Source: RPQJ01 sp963712815 | Lineage (GTDB): Bacteria > Pseudomonadota > Gammaproteobacteria > Steroidobacterales > Steroidobacteraceae | Direction of reading: 5' to 3' | Length of the DNA: 64,000 nt | NCBI GenBank assembly: GCA_963712815.1 | Contig: CAVQJL010000010.1 | Location: 1 to 64,000 of the forward strand | In this document: piece by piece, positions 36,391 through 46,778 of the stretch | How the letters are laid out: each line of letters begins with the position of its first letter | Numbering within the stretch: position 1 is the first letter of the stretch | The notes under the pieces: model-generated | The model's input: only the letters and a program-made list of their open reading frames with translations | The model's database searches: none | What the model was told of the DNA's origin: nothing | Position numbers and translations under genes: made by a program

Positions 36391-37245
36391 GTGAACGCGA
36401 GTTCGTCGCTGGCTGCGCCACGAGGCCCCCGGAGCGTTTCGTCCGAACGGCTCCGGCGCTCAACCGCGTTCCTCGCACTGGCCTTGCTGGCGGCCTTTGG
36501 CCGCGTTGCGGCCGAGGAGCCCGTGACCGCGGTCTGGAAGGAGCGGGAACTCCTCTTCTCCTACCGCAGCGTCGTGTCCATCTACTCCTGCGACGCGCTG
36601 CGAACTCGCGTCGCGAGCATCCTGTACGCGGTCGGTGCGAGGCCCGACCTGCAGGTCAAGGTCAGCGGCTGCAGCCAGTCCAACCTGACGCCCGACGTCG
36701 CCCCGGTCGATCGCACCCGCGGGACCTGGAATCCGGCATCGGGTTCCACCTACCTTCCACTCGACGACCGCCAGCAGGTCGCGAACGTCCAGGTGCGGCT
36801 GTCGATGCCGGTCGAGATGACGCCGGACGTGGTCTCGGAAATGAAGTCCGACAAGTCGCGACGCGAGCTGATCTCGCGCGTCACCGGCAATCCGCTCGCA
36901 AGGTTCAACGATCCGATCCCGTTCGCTGCGGAGCGGCGCGTCGTGACGCTGTCGCACAAGACCGTGGGCCTCGAGGCCGCCGAATGCGAGCTGCTCGACC
37001 AGCTCGTGACGAGTTCCTTCAGGAAGCTCGGGCTGCGCGTAGCGCGGCGAGGCTACTCCTGTGATCGCAACCGGATCTCGCACATCCCGCCGATGGTCGA
37101 GGTGGAAGCCCTCGTCCCGCGGTCACCCGAACCGCGGGATGACCCGCAAGCGCCGGCCACGGGTGAATCGGAATCCGACCCGGGCGAGCCCGCCGCTTCC
37201 GACGCGGCGCCCGCAGGGCCCGAGGCAGACGAGCCGCCGCATTGA
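36391..37245 (+). CDS. Exported protein of unknown function
   Basis: 284 residues from GTG 36391, with GAGGAAAA at suitable distance. A signal peptide (STAFLALALLAAFGRVAA) precedes a mature domain of about 210 residues with four cysteines in order (YSCDALRTRV, VSGCSQSNL, AAECELLDQL, YSCDRNRI), consistent with two disulfides. The tail of about 40 residues is acidic and Pro/Ala-rich. No family is recognised. It is divergent from the anchored-protein operon across 213 bp, which holds no other gene that I can see. Confidence 0.62.
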   Translation: MNASSSLAAPRGPRSVSSERLRRSTAFLALALLAAFGRVAAEEPVTAVWKERELLFSYRSVVSIYSCDALRTRVASILYAVGARPDLQVKVSGCSQSNLTPDVAPVDRTRGTWNPASGSTYLPLDDRQQVANVQVRLSMPVEMTPDVVSEMKSDKSRRELISRVTGNPLARFNDPIPFAAERRVVTLSHKTVGLEAAECELLDQLVTSSFRKLGLRVARRGYSCDRNRISHIPPMVEVEALVPRSPEPRDDPQAPATGESESDPGEPAASDAAPAGPEADEPPH

Positions 37246-37265
37246 AGGGCGTGCTCGCGCCCCTT
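37245..37265. terminator. Possible bidirectional terminator
   Basis: GGGCG (37247-37251) and CGCCC (37258-37262), flanked by AA and TT, form a short hairpin in the 28-bp gap between convergent genes. Weak, position-supported only. Confidence 0.35.
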
Positions 37266-37273
37266 TGCCTGCC

Positions 37274-38908
37274 TCAGCCGATCCGCCCGCTCACGATCGG
37301 GTTGAAGGCGATCAGGCTGTCCTGCGTGGCGGCCGAGCCGAGCCCGTGCCGCGGGAACCTCGAGGCGAACAGTCCCTGCTCGCCGTGCAGCGCCATGTAG
37401 TTGAGCACCACGGTTTCCACGAGCAGGTTGACGTTGTTCGCCGCGGGACTCGACGAGGTCTCGACCGAAGCGTCCGGCCTGAAGTGACCGATCTGCTGGT
37501 GCCTCGCCGCCCCTCCCAGGCCCGTATCCACCAGCTGCGGCCGGCCGCCGGGGTTGTACACGAGGAAGAACGAGGCCGCGGTGGACTGGTTGTCGCTGGT
37601 CCACATGAACTTGCCGCGACCGTCGGGCGTCGAGTCCACCTGCCCGCTCGCCGACAGCGACCCGTCCGAGAACACGTACAGCATCAGCGGCATGCCGCGG
37701 CGCGCCGCGTACTCGAGGCAGGCGCCCATGCAGCGGCCCGCGCGCAGGTCGCGAAGCTCGCCCGTGGCGCGGCCCTGGCCGTGGTAGTCGTAGCCGCCCA
37801 TGGTGATCGTGCCGGCACCCGCGTAGCCCGACAGCACCATCTTCATCACCGCGGCGGTCTTGCGGAACTCGCCATCGGCGTCGTACTCGGCGCGACTGAA
37901 CACGCCCGAGGCGCCGACGATGTCGGGGTCGAGCTCGGGGTTGAGGCTGGTCGGGTCACCGAAGCGGTCCACCACGTCGGCGGCCTTCACGTAGCCGCAG
38001 TTGACGAGCTCGCGCACGACCTCGTTACGCGAGACGGGAGTCTTCTTCACGTCCGGCCAGGGCTGGCCCGGGTCCACGGCCTGCAGCTTGCGGTGGCTGA
38101 TGCGCTGGATCGCCTCCATCACCGCGACGGTGTCGTCGACGTCGAGCAGGTTTGCGAGCTGGCCTGTGTCCACGAGGCCGGTCACGTCGCTCGCGCGGTC
38201 CACCTTGGTCGGGCGCACGGACAGGTCCAAGAGCCCCGCGGGCGCCATCGAATTGCCGCCCGAGTCCGAGGCGCGCGAGCCGATCAGCGTCGCAAGCGAG
38301 CCGTCCGCGCCCGCCCGGTAGATGCCGTACATCGGGTTGTGCGGGTTGTTGCCGGTGTCGTTCTCGGAGCGTGCAGCAACCACTGCACCATTGGTGGCGC
38401 CGGCCGTGGCGGGCGACACCTTCTGCAGGATCCCGCGCAGGAAGGCGCTGTCGGAGTGGAAGGCGAGCCCGAGTCGCGAGTCGGTGAAGCTCAGTCCGGT
38501 CGCCGGATCGATGAGCCCGGGAACCATGTCGCCCGGCAGGCCGAGCTTGGCGTATCCCGGCGTCGTGAGGAAGTCGAGCTGGCCGCCGGGACCTCCGATC
38601 AGCACGTTCGAGCCGACCATGTTCGCCCCACCGGCGAGGTCGATGCAGATGAAGGGGATCTTGCCCGCGCCGAGCACCTCGATGCCGCAGCTCGAGCGCA
38701 GCGCCTCGAGGTCGGGCGACAGCGCGGCGGCGGCCTCGCGCGGATTCGCGAACAGCCCGAACACGGTCGGCGCGATCACGGTGCCGACGCCCGCGGTGAA
38801 GCCCTGGGCGAGGAAGTCGCGGCGCGTCACCGGACGCTTGTGCACGCCCTCGTGACGAATCGGCTCGTCGGGCGCGAGGGTACGGGGAAGCGGCTTGCGG
38901 ATGATCAT
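37274..38908 (-). CDS. Tat-exported DUF1501-like protein
   Basis: 544 residues from ATG 38908 (GGAG 9 nt upstream). The N-terminus has a twin-arginine signal TRRDFLAQGFTAGVG at about residue 28, followed by an Ala-rich segment, so the folded protein is exported by Tat. The body has PFICIDLAGGANMVGSN, ITMGGYDYHGQGRATGE and LYVFSDGSLSASGQ, as in DUF1501 and related sulfatase-fold proteins of unknown function. In many genomes these are paired with c-type-cytochrome-like or LamG-containing partners, as here. Third gene of a minus-strand unit. Confidence 0.72.
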   Translation of the reverse strand: MIIRKPLPRTLAPDEPIRHEGVHKRPVTRRDFLAQGFTAGVGTVIAPTVFGLFANPREAAAALSPDLEALRSSCGIEVLGAGKIPFICIDLAGGANMVGSNVLIGGPGGQLDFLTTPGYAKLGLPGDMVPGLIDPATGLSFTDSRLGLAFHSDSAFLRGILQKVSPATAGATNGAVVAARSENDTGNNPHNPMYGIYRAGADGSLATLIGSRASDSGGNSMAPAGLLDLSVRPTKVDRASDVTGLVDTGQLANLLDVDDTVAVMEAIQRISHRKLQAVDPGQPWPDVKKTPVSRNEVVRELVNCGYVKAADVVDRFGDPTSLNPELDPDIVGASGVFSRAEYDADGEFRKTAAVMKMVLSGYAGAGTITMGGYDYHGQGRATGELRDLRAGRCMGACLEYAARRGMPLMLYVFSDGSLSASGQVDSTPDGRGKFMWTSDNQSTAASFFLVYNPGGRPQLVDTGLGGAARHQQIGHFRPDASVETSSSPAANNVNLLVETVVLNYMALHGEQGLFASRFPRHGLGSAATQDSLIAFNPIVSGRIG

Positions 38909-38942
38909 CGGCACGGTCTCCGGTCGTGGCGCGCGGCCACGG

Positions 38943-41406
38943 TCAGTGCACCAGGGTGACGGCGCTGCCGAGCAGCGCGGCGCAGCTCGCCTTGACCACC
39001 GTCTCGGTGCGTCCGGCGGGACAGCCCGCCCCGCAGGACGACAGCCGCGTGATCAGCGTGTCGAGATCCGAGCGCACGCCCGCGGCCTCGGGCTCGGTCG
39101 CGACCTCGCCGGCGAGCATGCGTCCGACCAGCGCGTCGAGCACGATGCCGCGCCCGGCCGGTGCGAACGCCGTCGCGGGACTCGCGCCGAAGTCGAAGCC
39201 CGGGAAGTACGCGCCGCGCGCCACGGGGTCGTTGACCAGCGCGTCGCAGTACTGGATCGCGAGCTGCGCGATGGCCACGGGGTGCGCCGAGGCGAAGGCG
39301 TCGATGCTCTCGATGGTCGGCAGCGCCTGGCGCACCTGCTCGTAGGTCGCCCTGACCCCGGGCGAGGTCGATGCGACGCCGGTCAGCTGCGACATGGTCG
39401 CATTGATCTCGTCGAACACGCGCAGCCCCACGGCGGCGGCGCGCAACTGGTCGGGCGGCGGCGCAGGCGCGAGCGGCACCGACTCGGTGCGCACGTTGGT
39501 GCGCGAGCCGAGCACGTCGAAGGTGAGGAAGAACTCGTCCGACTCCGGGCCCTTCTGCAGCCCGATCACGGTGCCGATGCTCGACAGCGGCTGGCCCTGC
39601 GGGCCGTAGAGCGAGTCGGTGACCGCGGTATCGAGCGTGCGGTAGGCCTGGCCGATCTCGGGCTCGGCGCCGTTGACCCCGATTCGGATGCCCGCGACCG
39701 GGATGTTGCCCGGCCGGGCCTCGGGGTCGAGGCTCAGGAACACCGGCTTGTCGAACAGGTACGACCAGCTGTCGAACTGGCTTACCTCGAACATCACGTA
39801 GGCCTCGGGCACGTCGACCAGGTGGCTCACCGAGAACAGCAGGTAGAAGCGCTCGCCGACGCCGGCCGCGAAATTCTGCCGGACCTGGGCCGGCGTGAGC
39901 GCACGGCCGTGCATGGCGACGAGCCGGAAGATCCCCTGGAACTGCCGGTCGCCCGACACCTCGTTGCCGAGCACGAACGCGAAAGTGTCGTCCCAGTCGG
40001 CGAGCGTGCCTCCGGCCGCAGGGTCCGCGTCGTCCGTGAACTCGCCGTTGACGTACAGGCGCCGGCCGTTGACCGGGTCGTAGGTGGCCACGACGTGCTG
40101 CAGCGTGGCCTGCAGGTCCTCGTCGGCGGCGGCCGTGGTCAGCACGGGCTGGCCCGCCGGCTCCGGTGGAGCTGGAGCGGTTGTAGAAGTCGTAGCTGTA
40201 TAGCGTCTGGCCGAGCATGAAGTTGAGCGTCGAGGTGCCGCCCGAATACGAGACGATGCGCGCGTCCTCCTGCGCCACGTTGCCCGGCGCCACCCAGGCC
40301 TCGATCGAGTACTCGCCGGTCGCCTTGATGCGGTCGTGCAGCTTGCGGCTTGCGGTGGTCGAGCCCTGCGCCTTGCCGCTGCGCACGTTGATGCCCCAGC
40401 CGCCGACCCAGGTCACGTCGCCGGAGAGGGTGAGGTTGAGCGCCGGCTCGACGCCGCTCGTGTCGTAGGCGACGTTGCCGCCGCCGGTCTTGAACTCCCA
40501 CAGGCCGATCAGCGCGCCGTTGTAGCGGTCGCCCCCCGACGCGACGGTGCCGTCGTAGAGTCGCAGAGCCTTTGACAGCACCAGCGTCGGATCGGGCTGC
40601 GAGACCGGTACCGAACCCGCAAAGGCCGCGATTGCAGCCTCCATCTCGGCGGCGTTCGCGGTGCAGTCGCTCCAGCAGTTGTGGAACTCCGAGCGCAGGC
40701 GTACGACGAGCCGCGAGGCCTCGGGGCTGTCGAGGTTGATCTTGACGCGCGCGGCGGCGTAGGCCTCGTTCAGGTCGGCGGAGGCGAAGAACGGCGACTG
40801 CGAATTGGCCGCTGCGGGTGCGTGGCAGCGCGCACAGTACTCCAGCGCCAGCGGGTGCACGGTCGTCGCGAACAGGTCCGGCGCCGCCGGGAAGGTCTTG
40901 CTGGCGCCGGCGTCGCGGATCGGTGGCGCCTTGAGCTCCACGCCCGCGCTGCCGCCGGCGGCGGCACCGGCCCAGGCCGAGATCCAGGTGGTGAGGATGT
41001 CGCCGCAGGCGGCCGCGCTCGCGAGCCAGCAGTTGTGGCCACCCGCCACCTTGGTCACGAGCCGCGAGTCGCGTGGCGAGGCGAGGTCCACGACCGGGTT
41101 CGCGGCCGCGTAGGCGAGGTTCACGTCGTCGGTGCGCACGAACGGCGGCGCCTGGCCGCCCTGCGTGTGGCACTGGCCGCAGCGGTTCACCGCCTTGAGA
41201 TTGTCCCAGACGTTGATGCGGAAGGCCTGCACGTCCGCGGTCGCAGGCGCGGGGCCCGAGTACGCGGACGGCGTCACCGGCGTCGTGACCGGGTTCTCGA
41301 CGGTCTCGGCGCCCCCGCCGCAGCCGGCGAGCGCGGCCAGGGCGAAAGCGAGGGACGCGAACCGCGCGAGGCGCGAGGCGAGCGTGTGCACTGTGATGCT
41401 GGCCAT
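38943..41406 (-). CDS. LamG-domain lipoprotein with two CxxCH motifs (one frameshift)
   Basis: About 820 residues after removing one surplus base near 40156. A lipoprotein-type signal ends FALAALAGCGGG. Two c-type haem motifs, NRCGQCHTQGG (about residue 80) and EYCARCHAP (about 195), sit in similar repeated modules, each followed by a paired-Cys segment (NCWLASAAACGDI and NCWSDCTANAAE). A LamG/concanavalin-like domain follows (YSIEAWVAPGNVAQED; RRLYVNGEFTDD). The long C-terminal region has no known domain. The break falls within the LamG domain. It is probably a surface electron-transfer or binding protein. It begins 8 bp after the stop of the upstream cytochrome-like gene. Confidence 0.75.
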
Positions 41407-41414
41407 GTCGCCCC

Positions 41415-42563
41415 CTACTCGCCCATGCAGTACGTGGCGGCCTCGGCGAAAACGCGCTTGAGGCGGTAGCCGTTGCCGCGGAACGAGCTCGTCATCGCCT
41501 CGATGCGCGCGCGGTCGGCAGCGTCGCTCGGCGGGCGGAAACACACGTTGCGGAACACTTTCTCGACCTGGCAGCGCGCGAAGCGCTCGGAACCGGCGAG
41601 CTCGCGGCCCATGGACTTGGCCCCCTGCCCGGACCCCGGCGAAGCCGCATCCCAGCCGAGCAGCGCGTTGCGACCCGCGCGCCAGTAGTTGTCCCAGCGA
41701 TCGTCGGGCGTGGCGAAGCCCGGGCGGAACGTGTCGGCGTTGTTGAAGTACTTCGGGCGTACCTGCCCCGGCGTGTAGACGAGGCGGCCGCCCGTCTCGT
41801 CGTAGTCGTAGTAGGCGTAGGCCTGCGCGAGCGGGTCCATGCCCGCGTGGCAGGCGACGCAGTTGTTCAGGAACAGCCGCGCGTCGCCGCCCGGGCTGCG
41901 GCTCACGTCCTGGCGGACCCGGTCGGGCGGCCGCGTCGGATCCTGCACCTGCTCGAGGTCCACGCACAGGTGGTTGAGCAGCGTGAAGCGCAGCATCGCG
42001 CGGTTGGTGCCGGCGACGAAGAAGGACTGCGCGGCGGCGCGCGTGGTGATCACGCCCGCCGTTGCGTCGGGCGGCAACCCGGTGAGCGCGGACTGCGTGC
42101 TGCGTGCGAGCACGGCCTTGAGGTTGGCGCCCGAGGCCTCGAGCGCCTCGTAGTGATCGTTGCTCGACGGCGAATAGGCCGGCACGCCGGGACCGCCGCC
42201 GGTGTAGAGGATGTCCTCGGACAGCAGCAGGTTGAAGGGCACGTCGTCGCGCACCATGCCGATGACGGTGGCCGTGTAGTCGTTGAGCGGCGCGAACACG
42301 GTCTGGTCGCGGTTGGTCCAGGGAGTGGCGAAGTTCTTGAGCGTCACGTCGTAGAACGCGCGGTGCTCCATCGCCTTGAAGGCCGCGTCGAGTTCACGCC
42401 CGCCCGCGATGTCCGCGGCCATCGCGTCGAGCACGGCCGCGCTCGGCGGCACGCCGGCGATGCGGTCGTGCATGCGCCGCGCCTGCTCGCGCGGTCCGGC
42501 ATGCGCCGCAGCGGCGAGCAGGCTCGCAGCGGCGATCAAGGCGATCAGTCCACGGGTCTGCAT
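41415..42563 (-). CDS. Exported DUF1588-like c-type-cytochrome-domain protein
   Basis: 382 residues from ATG 42563, with GGGGGAGG 6-13 nt upstream. A signal peptide (LIALIAAASLLAAAAHA) is followed by a helical body and the motif NNCVACHAGMDPLAQAYAYY, which resembles the CxxCHxxxDPxGxALExFD signature of DUF1588 modules in PSD1-type proteins. Two or more additional cysteines occur near the C-terminus (ARCQVEKVF, RNVCFRPP, TYCMGE). First gene of a three-gene operon with the LamG and DUF1501-like proteins. Haem attachment is likely but not proven by one motif. Confidence 0.68.
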   Translation of the reverse strand: MQTRGLIALIAAASLLAAAAHAGPREQARRMHDRIAGVPPSAAVLDAMAADIAGGRELDAAFKAMEHRAFYDVTLKNFATPWTNRDQTVFAPLNDYTATVIGMVRDDVPFNLLLSEDILYTGGGPGVPAYSPSSNDHYEALEASGANLKAVLARSTQSALTGLPPDATAGVITTRAAAQSFFVAGTNRAMLRFTLLNHLCVDLEQVQDPTRPPDRVRQDVSRSPGGDARLFLNNCVACHAGMDPLAQAYAYYDYDETGGRLVYTPGQVRPKYFNNADTFRPGFATPDDRWDNYWRAGRNALLGWDAASPGSGQGAKSMGRELAGSERFARCQVEKVFRNVCFRPPSDAADRARIEAMTSSFRGNGYRLKRVFAEAATYCMGE

Positions 42564-42722
42564 CGGCACCTCCCCCTGCCCGCCGTCGCCGGCGCTGCAG
42601 GCGGCGCGACTGTCTCCCGCGCGGGAGCCAGCGCCAAGCGCTCTGCGCGCTTCTGCGATTGGCATCACGCTTCGCGCAGCAATCCGTGCATGCAAGGGGG
42701 CGACTGGGCCACATTCCGCCCC

Positions 42723-45364
42723 ATGTCACCCCACCCCCTGCGCCGCAAGACCGGCCCTGCGCGCCGGCCCGCAGCGTTCGCCTGCGTCGCGACCGTGCTC
42801 GCCGCGTTCGCAACCGGCTGCACCAGCAGCGACGACGGCGGCGGCGACATCGACCTCGGCAGCGGCCAGGCGCCCGACGCGGCGACGGTGGATTTCCCGA
42901 TCGCCTACGTGAAGCGCCCGGTGCCGGAGAATCCGCCGGATGCGCGCCGGATGCTGCCGTTCCTCGAGGGCGGCGACCTCTACGTGCGGGACCGCGCCTC
43001 GCCGAGCGCGCCGGAGCGCAACGTCACCTTCGAGTTCACCGGCGGGCTCGGCGACGTGCGCGACGTGGAGCCGTCGTGGGACGGCCGCAAGCTCGTGTTC
43101 GCGATGCGTGCGCCGTTGATCGAAGGCGCCGAGCCGGAGGACCAGCCGACCTGGAACGTCTGGGAGTACGAGGTCGCCCCGCGACACGCTGCGCCGCGTG
43201 ATCGCCTCCGACATCATCGCCGAGGACGGCCACGACTTCGCGCCGCACTACCTGCCCGACGGGCGGATCGTGTTCGCCTCCACGCGCCAGCGCCAGTCGC
43301 GCGCCGTGCTGCTCGACGAGGGCAAGCCGCAGTTCGCGGCGCTGGACGAGAGCCGCGTCGAGCCGGCGTTCGTGCTGCACGTGATGAACGCGGACGGCAG
43401 CGACATCCGCCAGCTCTCCTTCAACCAGAGCCACGACCTCGACCCCGCGGTGCTGCCCGACGGGCGCGTGGTGTTCAGCCGCTGGGACAACGCCGGCAGC
43501 AACGACGCGATCCACCTCTACACGGTTGATCCCGACGGCTCGCGACTCGAGCTGCTCTACGGCGCCGACAGCCACGCGACCGGCACCGACGGCGCGACTG
43601 TGCAGTTCCTCGACCCGCGCCCGATGCCCGACGGTCGCGTGCTCGCGCTCGCGCGGCCCTACTCCGGCACCGAGCTCGGCGGCGAGCTCGTCGCCATCGA
43701 CGTCGCGAACTACGTGAACGACACGCAGCCGACGCGCCCGAACCTCGGCGTGCTCGCGGGTCCCGCACAGGCACCGCGTCACGGCGAACGTCGTGACCAC
43801 CATCCCCGGCCCCTCGCCCGGCGGGCGCTTCAGCGCCGCCTACCCGCTCGACGACGGCACCGGCCGCATCCTCCTCAGCTGGACGCAGTGCCGACTGCGT
43901 CGAGCAGGGACGGGTCGTGCCCTGCACCGAGGAGCGCCTCGCGGGCGCCGCGCCGCAGCCGGCGCGCGCCGCTGTACGGCGTGTGGATGTACGACCCGCG
44001 CCAGAACACGCAGCTGCCGGTCGTCCCGCCGGTCGAAGGCACGATGATCACGGACGCCGTGGCGCTGCAGCCGCGCGCGCTGCCGGCGGTGCTCGTGGAT
44101 GACCCGCCTGCGCCGGGCCTCGAGACGCGCCTCGCCGAGGCCAATACGGGACTCCTCGACATCCGCAGCGTGTACGACGTCCTCGGCCTCGACACCTCCG
44201 TCGCCGGCATCCCCGTGCTCGCCGACCCGGCCCGCACCGTGGCGGCACAGCGCCCGGCGCGCTTCCTGCGCATCGAGAAGGCGGTCGGCCTGCCGGACGA
44301 CGACGTGCTCGAGCTGCCGGGCTTCGCATTCGGCGTGAGCGCCGCGCAGGGCATGCGCGAGATCATCGGTTATGCGCCCGTCGAGCCCGACGGCTCGGTG
44401 CGCGTGCAGGTGCCGGCGGGCGTGCCGCTCGCGATCAGCGTGCTCGACGCCGACGGCCGGCGCATCTCGCCGCGCCACCTGAACTGGCTGCAGGTGAAGG
44501 CAGGCGAAGTGGTGACCTGCAACGGCTGCCACGATCCCGCCGACGGGCGCTCGCACGGGCGTCGCGACCTGTTCGCCGCGGCGAATGCCGGGCGCGACGA
44601 CCACCGGCCTGCCGTTCCCCAACACCGTGGACGCGATCTTCGCGGACTTCGGCGAGACCATGGCGCAGGCGCGCGGCCGCATCAGCTGCCAGGACGACTG
44701 CGACTCGATGCGCCCGTCGGTGGACGTGCTGTACGAGGACGTGTGGACCGACGCGGCGAAGGCCGGCCGCCCCGCCGACGCGCCGTTCGAGTACCGCTAC
44801 GCCGACCTCGGCACGGCGGCTCCCGTGAGCGCCGCCTGCCAGGTCGCCTGGAGCTCGAGTTGCCGCGTCGTGATCCACTACGAGGCGCACCTGCACCCGC
44901 TGTGGAGCCTGCCGCGGCAGACCTTCGATGCCATGGGCATGCTGGTCGAGGACCACACCTGCACGAGCTGCCACGCGCCCGCCAACGCAGCCGGCGCGCC
45001 GCAGGTGCCGGCGGGCCAGCTCGACCTCACCGACGGCGCCTCCGACCAGGTCGCCGACCAGTTCAAGTCCTATCGCGAGCTGCTGGCCGGCGACGCCGAG
45101 CAGGAAGTCGTGGGCGGCGTGCTGCAGGACCGACTGGTGCAGACCGGCATCGACGCGCAGGGGCAGCCGATTTTCTCGACCGTGCCGGTGCGCCCCTCGA
45201 TGAGCGCCGGCGGAGCGCGCGCTTCTGTGGCCTTCTTCTCGAAATTCGCGCCCGGTGGGTCCCACGCGGGCTGGCTGAGTCCCGCAGAGTTGCGGCTCGT
45301 CTCAGAATGGCTCGACATCGGGGCGCAATACTTCAACGACCCATTCGCCGTGCCGGTGGATTGA
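42723..45364 (+). pseudogene. HzsA-related propeller/CxxCH lipoprotein, about five frameshifts
   Basis: Removing five extra bases (near 43180, 43775, 43893, 43962 and 44590) gives one protein of about 878 residues. The lipoprotein signal ends LAAFATGCTSS. Propeller-type repeats follow (HYLPDGRIVFASTRQRQSRA, VLPDGRVVFSRWDNAGSND, PMPDGRVLALARPYSG), like TolB/PD40 and the alpha subunit of hydrazine synthase. C-terminal haem motifs are TCNGCHDPADG and CTSCHAPANAAG. It is not a hydrazine synthase by context; HzsA-related proteins are widespread with unknown roles. All motifs survive, so the breaks look like sequence errors. It is divergent from the CxxCH/LamG operon and begins the plus-strand redox cluster. 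Confidence 0.72.
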
Positions 45365-45373
45365 GACACGCCG

Positions 45374-46129
45374 TTGAAGACGCGCCGCCCCCGAATTGCG
45401 AGGCTCGCGACCAGCCTGCTGCTGGGCCTGCTCGTCGCCGTTCCCGCGGCCCGGGCCGCGGCGGTGCAGGCCGTCGTGCAGGACCCCTACCTCGAGCTGC
45501 GCACCGGCCCCGGGCGCGGCTTCCCGGTGACGCAGGTCGTGGACCGCGGCGCGCCGGTGAGCCTGCTGCGCCGGCGCACCGACTGGATCAAGGTGCGCGG
45601 TGCGGACGGCATGGAGGGCTGGGCGCACCGCTCGCAGCTCGAGCGCACGCTCACGCCCGGCGGCGAGCCGCTCGCGCTGCCGGGGCCTGCGCCCGAGTCG
45701 CGCGCCGAGCACCGCTGGGAGACCACGATCGGCACCGGCGACTTCGACGGTGCGAGCATGGTGACGGCGGGCGTGGCCTTCCTGCCCGTGCCGTCGCTGC
45801 AGCTGCGGGCCGACGTCTCGCACCTGCTCGGCAACTACTCGAACGGCTGGCTCGGCACGGTCGGCCTCGCGCACGTCTTCATGCCCGAATGGCGCGTCTC
45901 GCCCTTCGTCGGGCTCGGCGGCGGCGTGCTGCACATCGAGCCCAAGGCCACCCTGGTGCAGGCCGAGGATCGCACCGACACCACCGCCTACGCGGGCATC
46001 GGTGTCCGCGGCTTCCTCACCAACCGCTTCCTGCTGCAGGCGGAGTACCGCCAGTACGTCGTGTTCACGAGCCGCGACGACAACGAGGAGATCGACGCAT
46101 GGACCCTGGGCTTCGTCTACTTCTTCTGA
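45374..46129 (+). CDS. SH3-domain outer-membrane beta-barrel protein
   Basis: 251 residues beginning at TTG 45374, 9 bp after the previous stop. A signal peptide (LATSLLLGLLVAVPAARA) leads into a bacterial SH3 domain (LELRTGPGRGFPVTQVVDRG, about 38-90, ending GWAHRSQLE). An eight-strand-type barrel (about 110-251) ends in LGFVYFF, an outer-membrane C-terminal signature. The SH3 part probably contacts peptidoglycan or a partner protein in the periplasm. Its 3' end overlaps the next gene by 31 bp. Confidence 0.8.
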   Translation: MKTRRPRIARLATSLLLGLLVAVPAARAAAVQAVVQDPYLELRTGPGRGFPVTQVVDRGAPVSLLRRRTDWIKVRGADGMEGWAHRSQLERTLTPGGEPLALPGPAPESRAEHRWETTIGTGDFDGASMVTAGVAFLPVPSLQLRADVSHLLGNYSNGWLGTVGLAHVFMPEWRVSPFVGLGGGVLHIEPKATLVQAEDRTDTTAYAGIGVRGFLTNRFLLQAEYRQYVVFTSRDDNEEIDAWTLGFVYFF

Positions 46130-46761
46130 GCGGCCTCGCGCTGCTGGCGTTCGCATCGCCGCCGCGCGCGGCGGCGCAGGAGGCCGCGGGCGCGGCGCCG
46201 GCCACGCCGCAGGTGGTCGAGCCGCGCGTGAAGCGGCGCGAGGTCGAGCCCGCGGGCATCGACACCGAGAACTTCGAGGCCGGCGCGTTCCTCGGCGTCG
46301 TCAGCATCGAGGACTTCGGCTCGAGCTTCTCCTACGGCGCCCGCCTCGCCTACCACTTCACCGAGGACCTGTTCGCCGAGGCGACGGTCGGCTCGGCCGA
46401 GGCCGGGCGCACCAGCTACGAGGAGCTGAGCGGCTCGGCCGAACTGCTCACGGACAGCGAGCGGCGCTTCACGCACTACGACCTGTCGGTGGGCTGGAAC
46501 GTCCTGCCGGGCGAGGTGTTCCTAGGCGGCAGCCGCGCCATGCCGAGCGCCGTGTACCTGACGCTCGGCGCCGGCAGCACCCGCTTCGCGGGCGACGACC
46601 ACTTCACCGTCGCGCTCGGGGCCGGCCTGCGGCTGCTCGCCAACGACTGGCTCGCCGTGCACCTCGACGCGCGCAACCTCGCCTTCGAGAGCGACCTGCT
46701 CGGCGAGAACAAGCTCACGCACAACCTCCAGTTCACCTTCGGCCTCACGGCCTTCTTCTGA
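46099..46761 (+). CDS. Outer-membrane beta-barrel domain protein
   Basis: 220 residues from ATG 46099 inside the end of the previous gene. A signal peptide (LLLLSGLALLAFASPPRAAA) precedes a linker of about 40 residues and an eight-strand-type barrel with alternating hydrophobic strands (YGARLAYHFTEDLFAEATVG, VAL-rich turns), ending LQFTFGLTAFF. I recognise it as an outer-membrane barrel but not its role. Tight overlap with the SH3-barrel gene and the downstream TlpA gene indicates a common complex. Confidence 0.78.
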   Translation: MDPGLRLLLLSGLALLAFASPPRAAAQEAAGAAPATPQVVEPRVKRREVEPAGIDTENFEAGAFLGVVSIEDFGSSFSYGARLAYHFTEDLFAEATVGSAEAGRTSYEELSGSAELLTDSERRFTHYDLSVGWNVLPGEVFLGGSRAMPSAVYLTLGAGSTRFAGDDHFTVALGAGLRLLANDWLAVHLDARNLAFESDLLGENKLTHNLQFTFGLTAFF

Positions 46762-46778
46762 GCACCCAGGAGCCGCCC

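Noticed and set aside
42723..45364. Annotation as hydrazine synthase alpha subunit
   Set aside because: The propeller and CxxCH layout is similar, but the partner subunits and anammox context are absent, so only an HzsA-related label is justified.
43198..46761. A 1187-codon protein linking the propeller protein with an outer-membrane barrel
   Set aside because: The frame passes out of the propeller gene after insertions and then picks up an independent barrel gene with its own start and signal peptide at 46099.
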